From positions 46,915 to 110,914 of the forward strand of contig CCNB01000016.1 of NCBI GenBank assembly GCA_000824785.1: a DNA stretch of 64,000 bases, in the 5' to 3' direction. Positions 51,744-60,540 of this stretch are shown here, in pieces (positions within the stretch are counted from its first letter, which is position 1; each line of letters starts with the position of its first letter). Under the pieces are notes generated by a model. The model had not been told where the DNA came from. It did no database searches and saw only the letters and a program-made list of their open reading frames with translations. Made by a program: the position numbers and the translations under genes. Source of the DNA: Mesorhizobium plurifarium (lineage in GTDB: Bacteria > Pseudomonadota > Alphaproteobacteria > Rhizobiales > Rhizobiaceae).

Positions 51744-53222
51744 ATGCGCCCCCACCCCAAGCCCCAACCCTTCCCGCTCGACACGCTCGCCGTGAACCGC
51801 GCCAGCCCCGAACACCTCTCGCGCCAGCTCTATCACGGCCTCGTCGCCATCATCCGCAGCCGCGCGCTTCCCCCCGGCTCGGAGCTGCCTTCCACCCGCG
51901 CTCTCGCCGCCGAGCTCGGCCTTGGCCGCAACACCATCGTCGCCGCTTACGACCAGCTCGTCACCGAAGGCTATCTCGCCAACCGCCAGGGCGCGCGGCC
52001 CGTGATCGTCGATCTGCCCGAAGGCCCGCGCGAAACGCCGCGCGAGGAGCCGCCCGAGCCCCTGCGATCACCCTCGCTGCGCGGCCGGCTGCTGCTCAGC
52101 CAGCCCTACCATCACGGCAGGCCGGGGCACGTCGCCTTTCATCCCGGCATGCCCGATGCGCAGAGCTTTCCCTTCGGCGTCTGGGGCCGGCTGGTGGCCC
52201 GCCGTGCCAGCCATGGCGGCGAGACGCTGTTCGGCACCTATGATGTCACCGGCCACCCGGCGCTGAAGGAGGCGATCGCCGGCTATCTCTATTCCGCGCG
52301 CGGCGTGCGCTGCCGGCCCGAGCAGATCGTCGTCACCACCGGCGCGCAGGCCGCCTTCGATCTCCTGGCGCGCCTGCTGCTCGACCCCGACGACACGGTG
52401 TGGATGGAGGAGCCCGGCTATTACGGCGCCAAGGCCGCCTTCACCGTGGCCGGCGCCAGGATCTTGCCGATCGCGGTCGACCAGGAGCGCGGCTGGAGGC
52501 TCGATGCACCTGTGTTTTCGCCGCGCCTCATCTATGTGACGCCGGCCTGCCAGCATCCGCTCGGCATCACCATGCGCATGGAGGAGCGGCTGCGCCTGCT
52601 CGACATCGCCGAGACCGCCAATTCATGGGTGATCGAGGACGATTTCGACGGCGAATACCGCTTTCAGGGCCGCCCCGTGCCGGCGATCCAGAGCATGGAC
52701 CGTTCCGGCCGCGTCATCTATGTCGGCACCTTCGCCAAGCTTTTGTTCCCGGCGTTGCGCCTGGGCTTCATGGTGCTGCCGCCGGAGCTCGCCGGCCGCA
52801 TCGTCAACGCGCTTTCCACCACCGGCCAGTTCGCGCCGCTGCTGCTGCAGGCCGCGCTCGCCGATTTCATCACCGAAGGGCACATGAGCCGGCATCTCAA
52901 GCGCATGCGCCGAATCTACGCCCAGCGCCGCCAGCTCTTCCGCGACATCGTCACCGAGCGCCTGCGCGACGAGATCACCCTCTCCCCCGCCGAAGCCGGC
53001 ATCCAGGTGGTGGGCTACCTCAAGGAAGGCATCGACGACATCAAGGTCAGCCAGGCCGCGGCGAAGCGGGCGATCAATGTCTCGCCGCTGTCGAAATACT
53101 TCCAGAACACGGCGCCGACCCAGGGGTTGGTGCTGGGCTACGCGGCCTGTGATGCCGCGCAGACGAGGGACGGGGTGCAGAGGCTGGCACAGGCGATAGG
53201 GGAGGTGGTTGGGACGAAATAA
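51744..53222 (+). CDS. MocR-type GntR/aminotransferase regulator
   Basis: 492-aa PLP-dependent regulator. The GntR winged HTH lies in about residues 25-85 (PPGSELPSTRALAAELGLGR NTIVAAYDQL across the helices), and the rest is a class I aminotransferase-like domain with the PLP lysine K332 in GTFAKLLFP. DDFDGEYRF and VTPACQHPLG are typical of MocR proteins. Divergent from the MocC-like operon, which it probably regulates; family members also include PdxR and GabR. ATG at 51744 gives the family N-terminus. Confidence 0.88.
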   Translation: MRPHPKPQPFPLDTLAVNRASPEHLSRQLYHGLVAIIRSRALPPGSELPSTRALAAELGLGRNTIVAAYDQLVTEGYLANRQGARPVIVDLPEGPRETPREEPPEPLRSPSLRGRLLLSQPYHHGRPGHVAFHPGMPDAQSFPFGVWGRLVARRASHGGETLFGTYDVTGHPALKEAIAGYLYSARGVRCRPEQIVVTTGAQAAFDLLARLLLDPDDTVWMEEPGYYGAKAAFTVAGARILPIAVDQERGWRLDAPVFSPRLIYVTPACQHPLGITMRMEERLRLLDIAETANSWVIEDDFDGEYRFQGRPVPAIQSMDRSGRVIYVGTFAKLLFPALRLGFMVLPPELAGRIVNALSTTGQFAPLLLQAALADFITEGHMSRHLKRMRRIYAQRRQLFRDIVTERLRDEITLSPAEAGIQVVGYLKEGIDDIKVSQAAAKRAINVSPLSKYFQNTAPTQGLVLGYAACDAAQTRDGVQRLAQAIGEVVGTK

Positions 53223-53308
53223 GTGTACGGGCGCAGTATCGCTACTTAAGGTTGATTTTTTGGGAACATACATGGAACAAACGATTGCATCTGGGATGGA
53301 TCGTGACA

Positions 53309-53357
53309 TTATGTCCGAGATTCTCCCAGCAGCTGATTCGAGGTCCTTATGTCCGAG
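53309..53357 (+). promoter_or_regulatory. 11-bp direct repeat at the methyltransferase start
   Basis: TTATGTCCGAG occurs at 53309-53319 and 53347-53357; the second copy spans the methyltransferase start codon (53349) and the first gives an out-of-frame ATG 38 bp upstream. It could be a binding site for the methyltransferase's own N-terminal HTH or a duplication at the island edge. Confidence 0.35.
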
Positions 53358-54605
53358 TTTAATGATCTACTCCGCCAGAGTGGACTGACAAGAGAGGAAG
53401 CGGCAGAAGAGCTTGGCGTTTCGGCGCGTACAATCAGGCGATACGAATCGGGAGAAACGCAGGCGAGACCTCGTGATCTAAGGGTTCTGAAAGGCCTTAT
53501 CGCGGCAGGTGCAAGGCCGATCGCCAGATCTGCGGCTGTTCCCTTCCGCTTCGTTGATCTGTTTGCGGGCATAGGCGGATTGCGGCTCGGATTCGAAAGC
53601 ATAGGCGGGAGATGCGTCTTCACGTCGGAGTGGGACGAGGCGGCGCGCACGACCTATTCTCTGAATTTTCGGGACAATCACGAGCTAGGCGGTGATATCA
53701 GGGAATATTCAGAAGACCCAAGTAAGGTTCCCGAACACGATGTACTTCTCGCAGGATTTCCATGTCAGCCTTTCAGCATCGCCGGGGTCTCAAAGAAAAA
53801 TTCCCTAAATAGGCCGCATGGATTTCTATGTGATACTCAAGGAACGTTGTTTTTCGATGCGGCTCAGATCATCGCATATTGGAGGCCAAAGGCGTTTGTC
53901 CTTGAAAACGTAAAAAATCTGGAGAGCCACGATGGCGGCACGACATTCCGAACAATCATTAATGTTCTCAGGAATGAGCTCGGCTATCACGTGCAGCATC
54001 GTGTGATAAGTTCGGATCCATGGGTCCCACAAAAGCGGGAGCGCATCTTCATTGTAGGCTTCCGGGAACCCACGGAATTTGATTTCGATCGTCTTGAGGT
54101 GCCAAGCGCGGCAAGAGGGCCGAAACTGAAGGACATCCTGCAGCCCCACGATGAAGTCGACCCAAAATACACCTTAACGCCGCGTCTTTGGCAGTATCTT
54201 CAGGACTACAGGGCGAAGCACCAGGCAAAAGGCAATGGGTTCGGGTACAGCCTCTTTGGCCCAAATGATGTCGCTCGTACGCTGTCGGCCAGATATTACA
54301 AGGATGGTTCAGAAGTGTTGATCGAACAGCCGGGGAGCAGGCCCCGGCGCCTCACCCCATTAGAATGTGCTCGGCTCATGGGGTTTGATAGAGGAGATCG
54401 CCGCTGGCGGATCGAAGTCTCCGACACTCAAGCCTACCGTCAGTTCGGAAATGCCGTTGTAGTCCCCGTGGTCGAGTTTATTGCGAAGGCAATCGAGCCA
54501 CACATCAGAACGGCCATCGAAACCGCGGGGCAGATGGCGAGCGAGCCGCATCTTGTTCCAACCGTGACGCGGCCCGACCGAAGCTCGGCGGCAGCATATG
54601 CCTGA
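53349..54605 (+). CDS. DNA (cytosine-5) methyltransferase with N-terminal HTH
   Basis: 418-aa C5-methyltransferase. Motif I DLFAGIGG (70-77), catalytic Cys139 in PCQPFS (138-143), ENV (186-188), QKRERIF (228-234) and GNAV (367-370) are all present, with a target-recognition region of about 250-330. The first 50 residues form a Cro-like HTH (LTREEAAEELGVSARTIRRY), as in EcoRII/SsoII-type enzymes that repress their own operon. Dcm-like; with Vsr and an EcoRII-type nuclease next to it, a CCWGG-like site is likely but not shown. Confidence 0.93.
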   Translation: MSEFNDLLRQSGLTREEAAEELGVSARTIRRYESGETQARPRDLRVLKGLIAAGARPIARSAAVPFRFVDLFAGIGGLRLGFESIGGRCVFTSEWDEAARTTYSLNFRDNHELGGDIREYSEDPSKVPEHDVLLAGFPCQPFSIAGVSKKNSLNRPHGFLCDTQGTLFFDAAQIIAYWRPKAFVLENVKNLESHDGGTTFRTIINVLRNELGYHVQHRVISSDPWVPQKRERIFIVGFREPTEFDFDRLEVPSAARGPKLKDILQPHDEVDPKYTLTPRLWQYLQDYRAKHQAKGNGFGYSLFGPNDVARTLSARYYKDGSEVLIEQPGSRPRRLTPLECARLMGFDRGDRRWRIEVSDTQAYRQFGNAVVVPVVEFIAKAIEPHIRTAIETAGQMASEPHLVPTVTRPDRSSAAAYA

Positions 54606-55050
54606 TGTCGTATCGTCCGACGTTCGCAGTCGCATGATGGCGGGCATCCGGGGAAGTAATACGAAGCCGGAATTGACCTTACGGCGTGCCCTTCACGCTG
54701 CTGGATTTCGGTACAAACTGCATGATCGGTCTCTTCCCGGAAAGCCGGACATGGTATTTCCGCGGTATCGGGCTGTCCTTTTTGCGCACGGCTGCTTCTG
54801 GCACGGGCACGACTGCCATCTATTTCGATTGCCCTCCACCCGGCCTGACTTTTGGGCGGGGAAAATCGAGCGGAACCGCGAAGTCGATCAACGGGCGGCC
54901 AACGCGTTAGAGGAGTTGGGGTGGAGAATAGGAATCGTCTGGGAGTGCAGCTTGAAAGGTCGCACACGCTTGAATTTCGCTGAAGTGATAAGCGCGTGCG
55001 CTGACTGGCTGCGTAGCAACGACCGACGATTTGAAATACGGGGCACTTAG
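54598..55050 (+). CDS. vsr: Very short patch repair endonuclease Vsr
   Basis: Nicks DNA at T:G mismatches made by deamination of 5-methylcytosine. The 150-aa protein has the active-site residues at the numbers I recall from E. coli Vsr: D51 (GKPDMVFP), H64, W68, H69, and zinc ligands C66, H71, C73 (HGCFWHGHDCH) and C117. Overlaps the methyltransferase gene by 8 bp and abuts the nuclease gene, so all three are one operon. It appears intact. Confidence 0.94.
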   Translation: MPDVVSSDVRSRMMAGIRGSNTKPELTLRRALHAAGFRYKLHDRSLPGKPDMVFPRYRAVLFAHGCFWHGHDCHLFRLPSTRPDFWAGKIERNREVDQRAANALEELGWRIGIVWECSLKGRTRLNFAEVISACADWLRSNDRRFEIRGT

Positions 55051-56297
55051 TGGCTATACGGCGCGGGCTACTCTCCGAGCACTTCGAAGGTGTTGCCGTC
55101 AAGCGGCTCGCGGCCGTCGATGCCAATCCGGAGTCTTCCAACCAGCATGAAGTCACCGGATCAGAGCCGCTGCTAAGAATTCTCGGGGACCAAGATCGGA
55201 AGTTTCCTAGAGGCGGGACCGACAATCGCCTCTTTGCCACATTCATCTGGCTCGGCGCAGAGCAGGAAGCCTTGTCGGAGGAAGGTTTTCTGTCTTGGTA
55301 TGATTCTCGCAGGAATCAGCCGAAACGAAGTGCTGAATGGCGACTTTATTATCAAGGCAACGCCGTTACAGAACTGATGAAGCCGGGCGATGTCCTGTTT
55401 CTTGCCAGGAAGCCGGACGGTCACATTCTCTTCATCGTAACACCAGACGAAAGCACCATCCGGAATCAACTGCTCTGGCTCTTCGGCCTGGACGAGCAGA
55501 TAGGCATGAAGTTCGAATCGCAAGAAATTGGCGATGGCAACGATGCCGAACTGGATTTTGCAGCCCGGTACATCCTTGATGAGCTCGGCATCGAGCCCGA
55601 GGAGAAAGAGGCCGACAAACTGGATGGCCTTATCGAAAAGTTCGGATTGAAATTCCCCTCAACGGCGGTTCTCTCTGGCTTGGCGCGTGCTTCTCTCCCC
55701 GGGGTCAATGCAGCGGATGATCCCGACGAGGCGCTGCTTTTGTGGATGGAGCGCGAGGAACAGCTTTTCAGGCGGCTTGAGAGGCGCATCGTTGCCGAAC
55801 GCATTGCGCGGGGTTTTACCTTGGATGACGGTGCCGACGTGGATGGGTTCATCGCGTTCTCGCTCAGCGTTCAGAACCGCAGAAAGTCTCGCGCTGGAGC
55901 TGCATTGGAAAATCACATTGCTGCTGCTTTTGAGGCGAACCGGATCAGATTCGCGCACGGTGTCGAAACAGAGAACAGGAACAGGCCAGACTTTCTGTTT
56001 CCTGGGCAAGTCGAGTATCAGGATACTGCTTTCCCTGCGGCGCGCCTGACCATGCTTGGTTCCAAGTCAACTGCGAAGGACCGTTGGCGACAGGTTCTTT
56101 CGGAAGCCGCCCGGATCGAACGGAAGCACCTCCTCACCCTCGAGCCGGGTGTCTCCGAGAACCAAACGGATGAGATGCGCGCTAAGCTGCTACAGCTTGT
56201 TGTTCCGAGAAGGCTGCATCAAACCTATAGGCTAACGCAACAATCGTGGCTGATAGACTTCGCCGCATTTATCTTGGTAGTTAGCGATCGGCAGTAA
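55050..56297 (+). CDS. EcoRII-like type II restriction endonuclease
   Basis: 415-aa nuclease. The N-terminal half (to about residue 170) fits the EcoRII effector-binding domain (LSEEGFLSWYDSRRNQPK, KPGDVLFLARKP). The C-terminal half fits EcoRII-C, with D314 (RPDFLFPG), K339 and R345 (SKSTAKDRWRQ). The 25- and 6-residue spacings match what I recall for EcoRII D299, K324 and R330. GTG start at 55050 overlaps the vsr stop by one base. Cuts unmethylated target sites, perhaps only with two sites bound (type IIE). Confidence 0.88.
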   Translation: MAIRRGLLSEHFEGVAVKRLAAVDANPESSNQHEVTGSEPLLRILGDQDRKFPRGGTDNRLFATFIWLGAEQEALSEEGFLSWYDSRRNQPKRSAEWRLYYQGNAVTELMKPGDVLFLARKPDGHILFIVTPDESTIRNQLLWLFGLDEQIGMKFESQEIGDGNDAELDFAARYILDELGIEPEEKEADKLDGLIEKFGLKFPSTAVLSGLARASLPGVNAADDPDEALLLWMEREEQLFRRLERRIVAERIARGFTLDDGADVDGFIAFSLSVQNRRKSRAGAALENHIAAAFEANRIRFAHGVETENRNRPDFLFPGQVEYQDTAFPAARLTMLGSKSTAKDRWRQVLSEAARIERKHLLTLEPGVSENQTDEMRAKLLQLVVPRRLHQTYRLTQQSWLIDFAAFILVVSDRQ

Positions 56298-56823
56298 CAA
56301 CGAATAACGCAAGAGGCATTCGAGGTCCTCGAGAATCTCCCATTTCCTGATTCCGCTTCCGTGGAATGGCACCTCAAGAACGTCGCTAAGCTCTAAATCT
56401 TGTCGCTGACATTGGCGTGGTGTGCCGGTCAGCTTCAAGTAGGGCGATCATAACTCTGCTGCTTGCCTGCCTCGACCCAGTGAACTTGGCGCTCCATGTA
56501 GCGCCAACTGCGTCGCAGCCGCACGGATCATTGGTCCTGCCAGCAGGCAAAGGTCCGGAAAACGAAGCCATGGAACAGATTTTTCAGCGGCGCGATTCGC
56601 TGGCTGACACTGCGTTATCAGGACAAAGAAAGAGGATGGTCGCGCTGAATCCACGTCGGATTTAAGGGCATGCCTTCCACAAGTGGCCGGCTGACGGAAT
56701 GTCGCCTTCAAGGGTGCGAGGCACGTACATTTTAAAAATATATAGAAAACCTTACAATGCTGTGCAGAACCAGTTGTATTTGTAGCTAACCGCAGCTATA
56801 TGAAATGAAGAAGGAGGCGATCC
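56298..56823. other. 526-bp gap without a supported gene, with promoter-like end
   Basis: No frame here has recognisable similarity, a good start or sensible composition; short open frames on both strands overlap one another, so it may be decayed sequence between two modules. The last 100 bp turn AT-rich (about 56728-56800), with TAGCT-AACCGC-AGCTA at 56783-56798 as a possible operator. A strong AAGGAGG (56811-56817) precedes the ATG at 56824, suggesting the next operon has its own promoter. Confidence 0.5.
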
Positions 56824-57045
56824 ATGCGCGACAAAAGGCAAAAATTCGTGCAGTTGGCAGAGGCCCGCGTCGGCAAGGCCCTGAAAGACCTGCAACTTAT
56901 CGGCAATCTTTCGAACAAGGCGGCCTATGATTTTTCGGACGCTGATGTGAAGAAGATTTTCGGGGCGCTTCAGAAGGCGCTCGATAATGCGAAAGGCCGC
57001 TTCACCAGAGACGGCGACAGTTCAGGCGGCGAATTCAGACTCTAG
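56824..57045 (+). CDS. 73-aa protein of unknown function (GHKL operon gene 1)
   Basis: Small charged, mostly helical protein: KFVQLAEARVGKALKDLQLI, then NLSNKAAYDFSDADVKKIFG, then a Gly/Ser-rich tail. I recall similar small proteins with an LIGNLSN core next to defence genes, but no function is known to me. It has the strongest ribosome site in the operon (AAGGAGG) and ends 11 bp before the GHKL ATPase gene. It could be a regulator, an adaptor or an inhibitor of the operon's proteins. Confidence 0.75.
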   Translation: MRDKRQKFVQLAEARVGKALKDLQLIGNLSNKAAYDFSDADVKKIFGALQKALDNAKGRFTRDGDSSGGEFRL

Positions 57046-57056
57046 GAGGGGCAATT

Positions 57057-58961
57057 ATGAGCGATATCGGCCTTGAGTTTTTGCCCAACCCTGGCGGTGA
57101 CGCCGAAGGGTTGAGCGACGCGGGCATCGAGTGGTTCCGCGACAAACCGTTTGCGGCGGTCGCGCGGGAAACCGCGCAGAACAGCCGCGATGCGCGTCTC
57201 GATCCGAACGCACCGGTGCGGGTCACGTTCGATGTCGTCACGCTGAAGGCGAATGAATTTCCTTCGATCGAATCCTACCGTGATGCTGCTGGCCGTTGCC
57301 TCGCCAAGGCAAAGAAGACGCAGAACGAGAAGAATCTAGGGTTCTTCACCCAAGCCGTAAAGGCACTTACCGCGCCGACCATCACGGTTCTGCGCATCTC
57401 GGACTTCAACACCAAGGGTGTCCGTGGTCCTTGTGAGGAAGGCAAGCCCTTCCACACGCTCGCCAAGGCGGAAGGAGAGAGCACGAAGGACGATATCAAC
57501 GCGGGCGGTTCCTTCGGTATCGGCAAGAGCGCAGTTTTTGCTCTGTCCGATATCCAGACCGCCTTCTTCTCGACTCGCTATACGGATGACACGGGGAAGG
57601 ATCAGGTCCTTTGTATGGGAAAGACGCAGTTCATTTCCCACACCGGTGCCGACGGTCAGGAAAAGCGTCGCAAGGGCTATTGGGGCAAGAAGGAAGGCTA
57701 CATGCCGCTCGACGATGCGGCAGACATTCCCGCGTGGCTGCTTCGGGATACGCAGGGCACATCCATCCATTCGGTCTGTATGCGGGCCAACGCCACAGAC
57801 TGGCGCTACGAAATGACTGCGGCCGTGCTCATCAACTTCTTTGTAGCGATCGAGCGCGGCGAGATGGAGTTCGAAATCGACGGTGGTTCGATCAAGATTA
57901 ACCGGGGAACGCTCCAGTCGCTCTTTGGGGATACAAAGGTCAACAAGGCCGTCGACGAGCTCAACGCACGGTCGGCTTTCGATGCGGCCCGCATCCTTCA
58001 TACCTGCCTGATTGACGAAAAGACTACGACCGTGACGCTCGACGTCAAGGACCTCGGGAAGGTGCACTTGCGTGTCCTTCTGCGCGATGGCCTCGGCTAC
58101 AAGGTTGGGATCATTCGCAACGGCATGTACATCACCAACAATCTCTCGAATTTCGGCGAGGACTTCGCCCGTTTCCCGCTTTATGCCGATTTTGCCGCGA
58201 TCATCGAGCCGGCCACCGCTACCGAAGGCGAATGGTTCAAGCGCCTTGAAAATCCCCGTCACGACAATCTTTCAGCCGAGCGCATCACTGATCCGGCGCT
58301 CCGCGCGCAGGGGCAGAGGGCCTTTGATCGCCTCGCCAGACAGATCCGGCAGGCTCTTCGCGACCTAGCAAAGTCCGAGCCGAGCTCGTCGATGGAGCTC
58401 GACGAGCTCAACGACTTCTTCGCCTCTGATGAAGCGCGTACGGATGATGATAATGGTCCTGAAACCGATCCGCGTTCTCTGAAGCCCACGCCGGTAAAGC
58501 CTGCAGCGCCGCGTCCGCGCCGGAAGGTTGCCAATCCTGATGGCGAGGAAGACGACAAGCCCGGTGATCAGACCGGCGGCGGGGGCGGCGGCGGTGGTGA
58601 TGACACCGGCGAAGACCCCGGAAAGACACCGATCCGCCGCAAGGTCTCCGAGCCCGTGGTCCTGCAGAAGGAACGAAACATCCTTCCGGACTCCACACAG
58701 AAAAAGAAGCGCCGTCTGCTGTTTACCGCGCCTGTCGAAGGTCGGCTCGTAGTCTCGGTTGAGGCGACCGGTCTCAGCACACCTGAGCAGCTCGCTATCG
58801 TGGCGGCAGATGACGGGGTGGTTTCCGATGGAGCTGTCGAGATCAGCTGCACGCGTGGTCAGCGTGTAGCGATCGATGTCGAATTCGATACGGCCTATGC
58901 TGGACCTATCGAGCTTTCCGCATATCGCAAGAATGAACCCGAAAAGGACGCCGCAGCATGA
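57057..58961 (+). CDS. GHKL-fold ATPase with polyglycine linker (operon gene 2)
   Basis: 634-aa protein with the Bergerat (HSP90/MutL/MORC) fold: N-box RETAQNSRDA (37-46, with N42 and D45), G1 box RISDFNTKG (113-121, D116) and G2 box GGSFGIGKSAVFALS (150-164). Residues about 165-440 look like a transducer region. An acidic, proline-rich stretch and eight glycines (about 506-513) lead to a basic patch (KKKRRLLF) and a beta-rich C-terminal domain of about 100 residues. Probably an ATP-gated clamp or signalling ATPase; no nuclease motif is visible. It overlaps the next gene by 4 bp. Confidence 0.85.
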   Translation: MSDIGLEFLPNPGGDAEGLSDAGIEWFRDKPFAAVARETAQNSRDARLDPNAPVRVTFDVVTLKANEFPSIESYRDAAGRCLAKAKKTQNEKNLGFFTQAVKALTAPTITVLRISDFNTKGVRGPCEEGKPFHTLAKAEGESTKDDINAGGSFGIGKSAVFALSDIQTAFFSTRYTDDTGKDQVLCMGKTQFISHTGADGQEKRRKGYWGKKEGYMPLDDAADIPAWLLRDTQGTSIHSVCMRANATDWRYEMTAAVLINFFVAIERGEMEFEIDGGSIKINRGTLQSLFGDTKVNKAVDELNARSAFDAARILHTCLIDEKTTTVTLDVKDLGKVHLRVLLRDGLGYKVGIIRNGMYITNNLSNFGEDFARFPLYADFAAIIEPATATEGEWFKRLENPRHDNLSAERITDPALRAQGQRAFDRLARQIRQALRDLAKSEPSSSMELDELNDFFASDEARTDDDNGPETDPRSLKPTPVKPAAPRPRRKVANPDGEEDDKPGDQTGGGGGGGGDDTGEDPGKTPIRRKVSEPVVLQKERNILPDSTQKKKRRLLFTAPVEGRLVVSVEATGLSTPEQLAIVAADDGVVSDGAVEISCTRGQRVAIDVEFDTAYAGPIELSAYRKNEPEKDAAA

Positions 58962-59788
58962 AACTCGATGAGAATATGCGCTATCCGCACCCGGTGCTCA
59001 GTGAGTATTCCTCGGACTATGTCTCGGGTGAGTTTCGCTGCGCATTTGAGCAGAGCATCACCACGGGGGGCGAGCTGAGGCTCGCCTCGCGCCTCCAGAT
59101 TACCAGCCCGGCGCTTGTTGACCTGATCAGCAATCAGAAGGCGGCGACCGGCTACTTCGTTGTCTGCCGGCGGACATATTTCAACCAGCTGCAGGAAGCG
59201 CCTCTCGGCGACGCCGAAAAGTTCTTTGACGTCTCGCAGCTGTTCGGAACGATGATTATTCGCCCCGTGGTCTGGACCCTGGCGCCGATCGAGAGTTTCT
59301 CGAGCCCGCTTTTTGACAAGGAGTTTGGTTCATCGATCTCCGTCGCCAAGGGCTCCGTCATTGCGCTGGGGCCCGAGTTCCGGTTTTCGATCGACCAGAA
59401 GAAATACAAACCTTTCGACAGCATCTTTGCACTGGCGCAGAACGACAATGTTACACCAGGCGCCGTCGAGGTTGATCCCGACCAGGACCGGATCACGATT
59501 CTGGCGGAAGGCAAGACGTACAAATCGATCGCCGGTATCCGGAACATGCCAGCGGTGCGCGGCATGCTTCTCAACGCCGTCTATATGCCGGCGGTCATGG
59601 ATGTCATCTCGCGGCTGCAGACGGGCCAGAGCGGACTTGAGAGCCGGAAATGGTACCGGGTCTTCAAGGCAAAGTGCGATGACTTGGCCATCAATCCGGC
59701 TGATCCCTCGAAGTCGCCCCTTTCGCTCGCGCAGACGCTCCTTCGCCAGCCGCTGCAGAAATCAATCAGCCTTGTGGAGAAGCTCTGA
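58958..59788 (+). CDS. 276-aa unknown protein (GHKL operon gene 3)
   Basis: No family recognised. No signal peptide or membrane segment; beta-rich in the first half (RLQITSPALVDLISNQKAAT, YFVVCRRTYFNQ), a central segment SISVAKGSVIALGPEFRF, and a helical C-terminal third (MPAVMDVISRLQTGQSGL). Starts inside the ATPase stop (ATGA) and ends in the next gene's start, so it should be made in stoichiometric amounts with its neighbours. Likely a structural or DNA-contacting partner of the ATPase; this is inference from coupling. Confidence 0.8.
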   Translation: MKLDENMRYPHPVLSEYSSDYVSGEFRCAFEQSITTGGELRLASRLQITSPALVDLISNQKAATGYFVVCRRTYFNQLQEAPLGDAEKFFDVSQLFGTMIIRPVVWTLAPIESFSSPLFDKEFGSSISVAKGSVIALGPEFRFSIDQKKYKPFDSIFALAQNDNVTPGAVEVDPDQDRITILAEGKTYKSIAGIRNMPAVRGMLLNAVYMPAVMDVISRLQTGQSGLESRKWYRVFKAKCDDLAINPADPSKSPLSLAQTLLRQPLQKSISLVEKL

Positions 59789-60540
59789 TGGGTGATCAGC
59801 TTAAATACGTCTCGGACAAAGTACTGGGGCAGCTGCGCAGCGACATCGTCCAGAACGTGTCCCGCTATGAAACCGGTGACTTTGCCGATCTGTCCTCCGA
59901 GCCCGGCTGGGACATCCCGCTGGGCATCGAATACGATGCTGCCCGTCTTGCAAGCCTCGACCTTTCAAAACCGCAGACTATCTCGTCTATTGATCTTGCG
60001 AACTCGAGGGTCGTCGGGAAGGCGCTCTCGAACCTCACCCCCGCAATCGCCAACGAGGAGCGCGTCTGGGTTCGTCTTGCCCATGTCGAGGCCCTCGCCT
60101 ATTGCCGCGCCCGCTGGTTGGGGTCGGTGGGGAGTGAGTCAAACGCAGCGCTGGTCCGGGATCACTTCTTTGCCCCTCGGCAGACGGGCATCCGCGATGA
60201 CCACGCGCTCTCCCGCCTCTGGTGGAATTACCAGATCGCCCGGACCTGCGACCCTGACGACGTCGACGGGGCGCTGGCGCTGATTTTAACCAGCGCTGAT
60301 ATTCGCAGCAACTTCGTCGAGCGCATCTGGATGACGAGCCGTCGCACCATCGCCGGTGCTGTTCTGCGGGCGATGCGCTCGGAGCCCTGGATCACCGGCG
60401 GCGAGATCAATTTCCGCGAGTTCATGAAGGCGCTGAACAAGCTCGGCGGGGGTGTGGTCTTCGAAACACTTTCTCAGGCGGAAACCGACCAGTTTGTGGC
60501 GGAGTGCGTCAGCTTCGCCAAAATGGAGAAGGCAGCATGA
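59788..60540 (+). CDS. 250-aa protein, possibly DUF6339 (GHKL operon gene 4)
   Basis: Soluble helical protein beginning LKYVSDKVLGQLRSDIVQNV. Conserved-looking points are WVRLAHVEALAYCRARW, DDHALSRLWWNYQIARTC and FVERIWMTSRRTIAGAVLRA. The pattern RLWW followed by Arg-rich helices recalls DUF6339, found in phage-defence-type clusters, but I am not certain. No catalytic motif can be named. Overlaps both neighbours (1 bp and 4 bp). Confidence 0.75.
   Translation: MGDQLKYVSDKVLGQLRSDIVQNVSRYETGDFADLSSEPGWDIPLGIEYDAARLASLDLSKPQTISSIDLANSRVVGKALSNLTPAIANEERVWVRLAHVEALAYCRARWLGSVGSESNAALVRDHFFAPRQTGIRDDHALSRLWWNYQIARTCDPDDVDGALALILTSADIRSNFVERIWMTSRRTIAGAVLRAMRSEPWITGGEINFREFMKALNKLGGGVVFETLSQAETDQFVAECVSFAKMEKAA

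Noticed and set aside
51240..51836. Open frames through the repeat cluster before the MocR-type gene
   Set aside because: They are translations of CTCCCC-type repeats and of the start of the regulator gene on the wrong strand.
53223..53348. Possible left attachment repeat of the tRNA 3' end (GATTCGA near 53334)
   Set aside because: Only seven bases agree with the tRNA sequence and the context differs; this is expected by chance.
56232..56711. Short open frames on both strands in the gap after the restriction nuclease
   Set aside because: They overlap each other, lack ribosome sites and family features, and one runs into the end of the nuclease gene.
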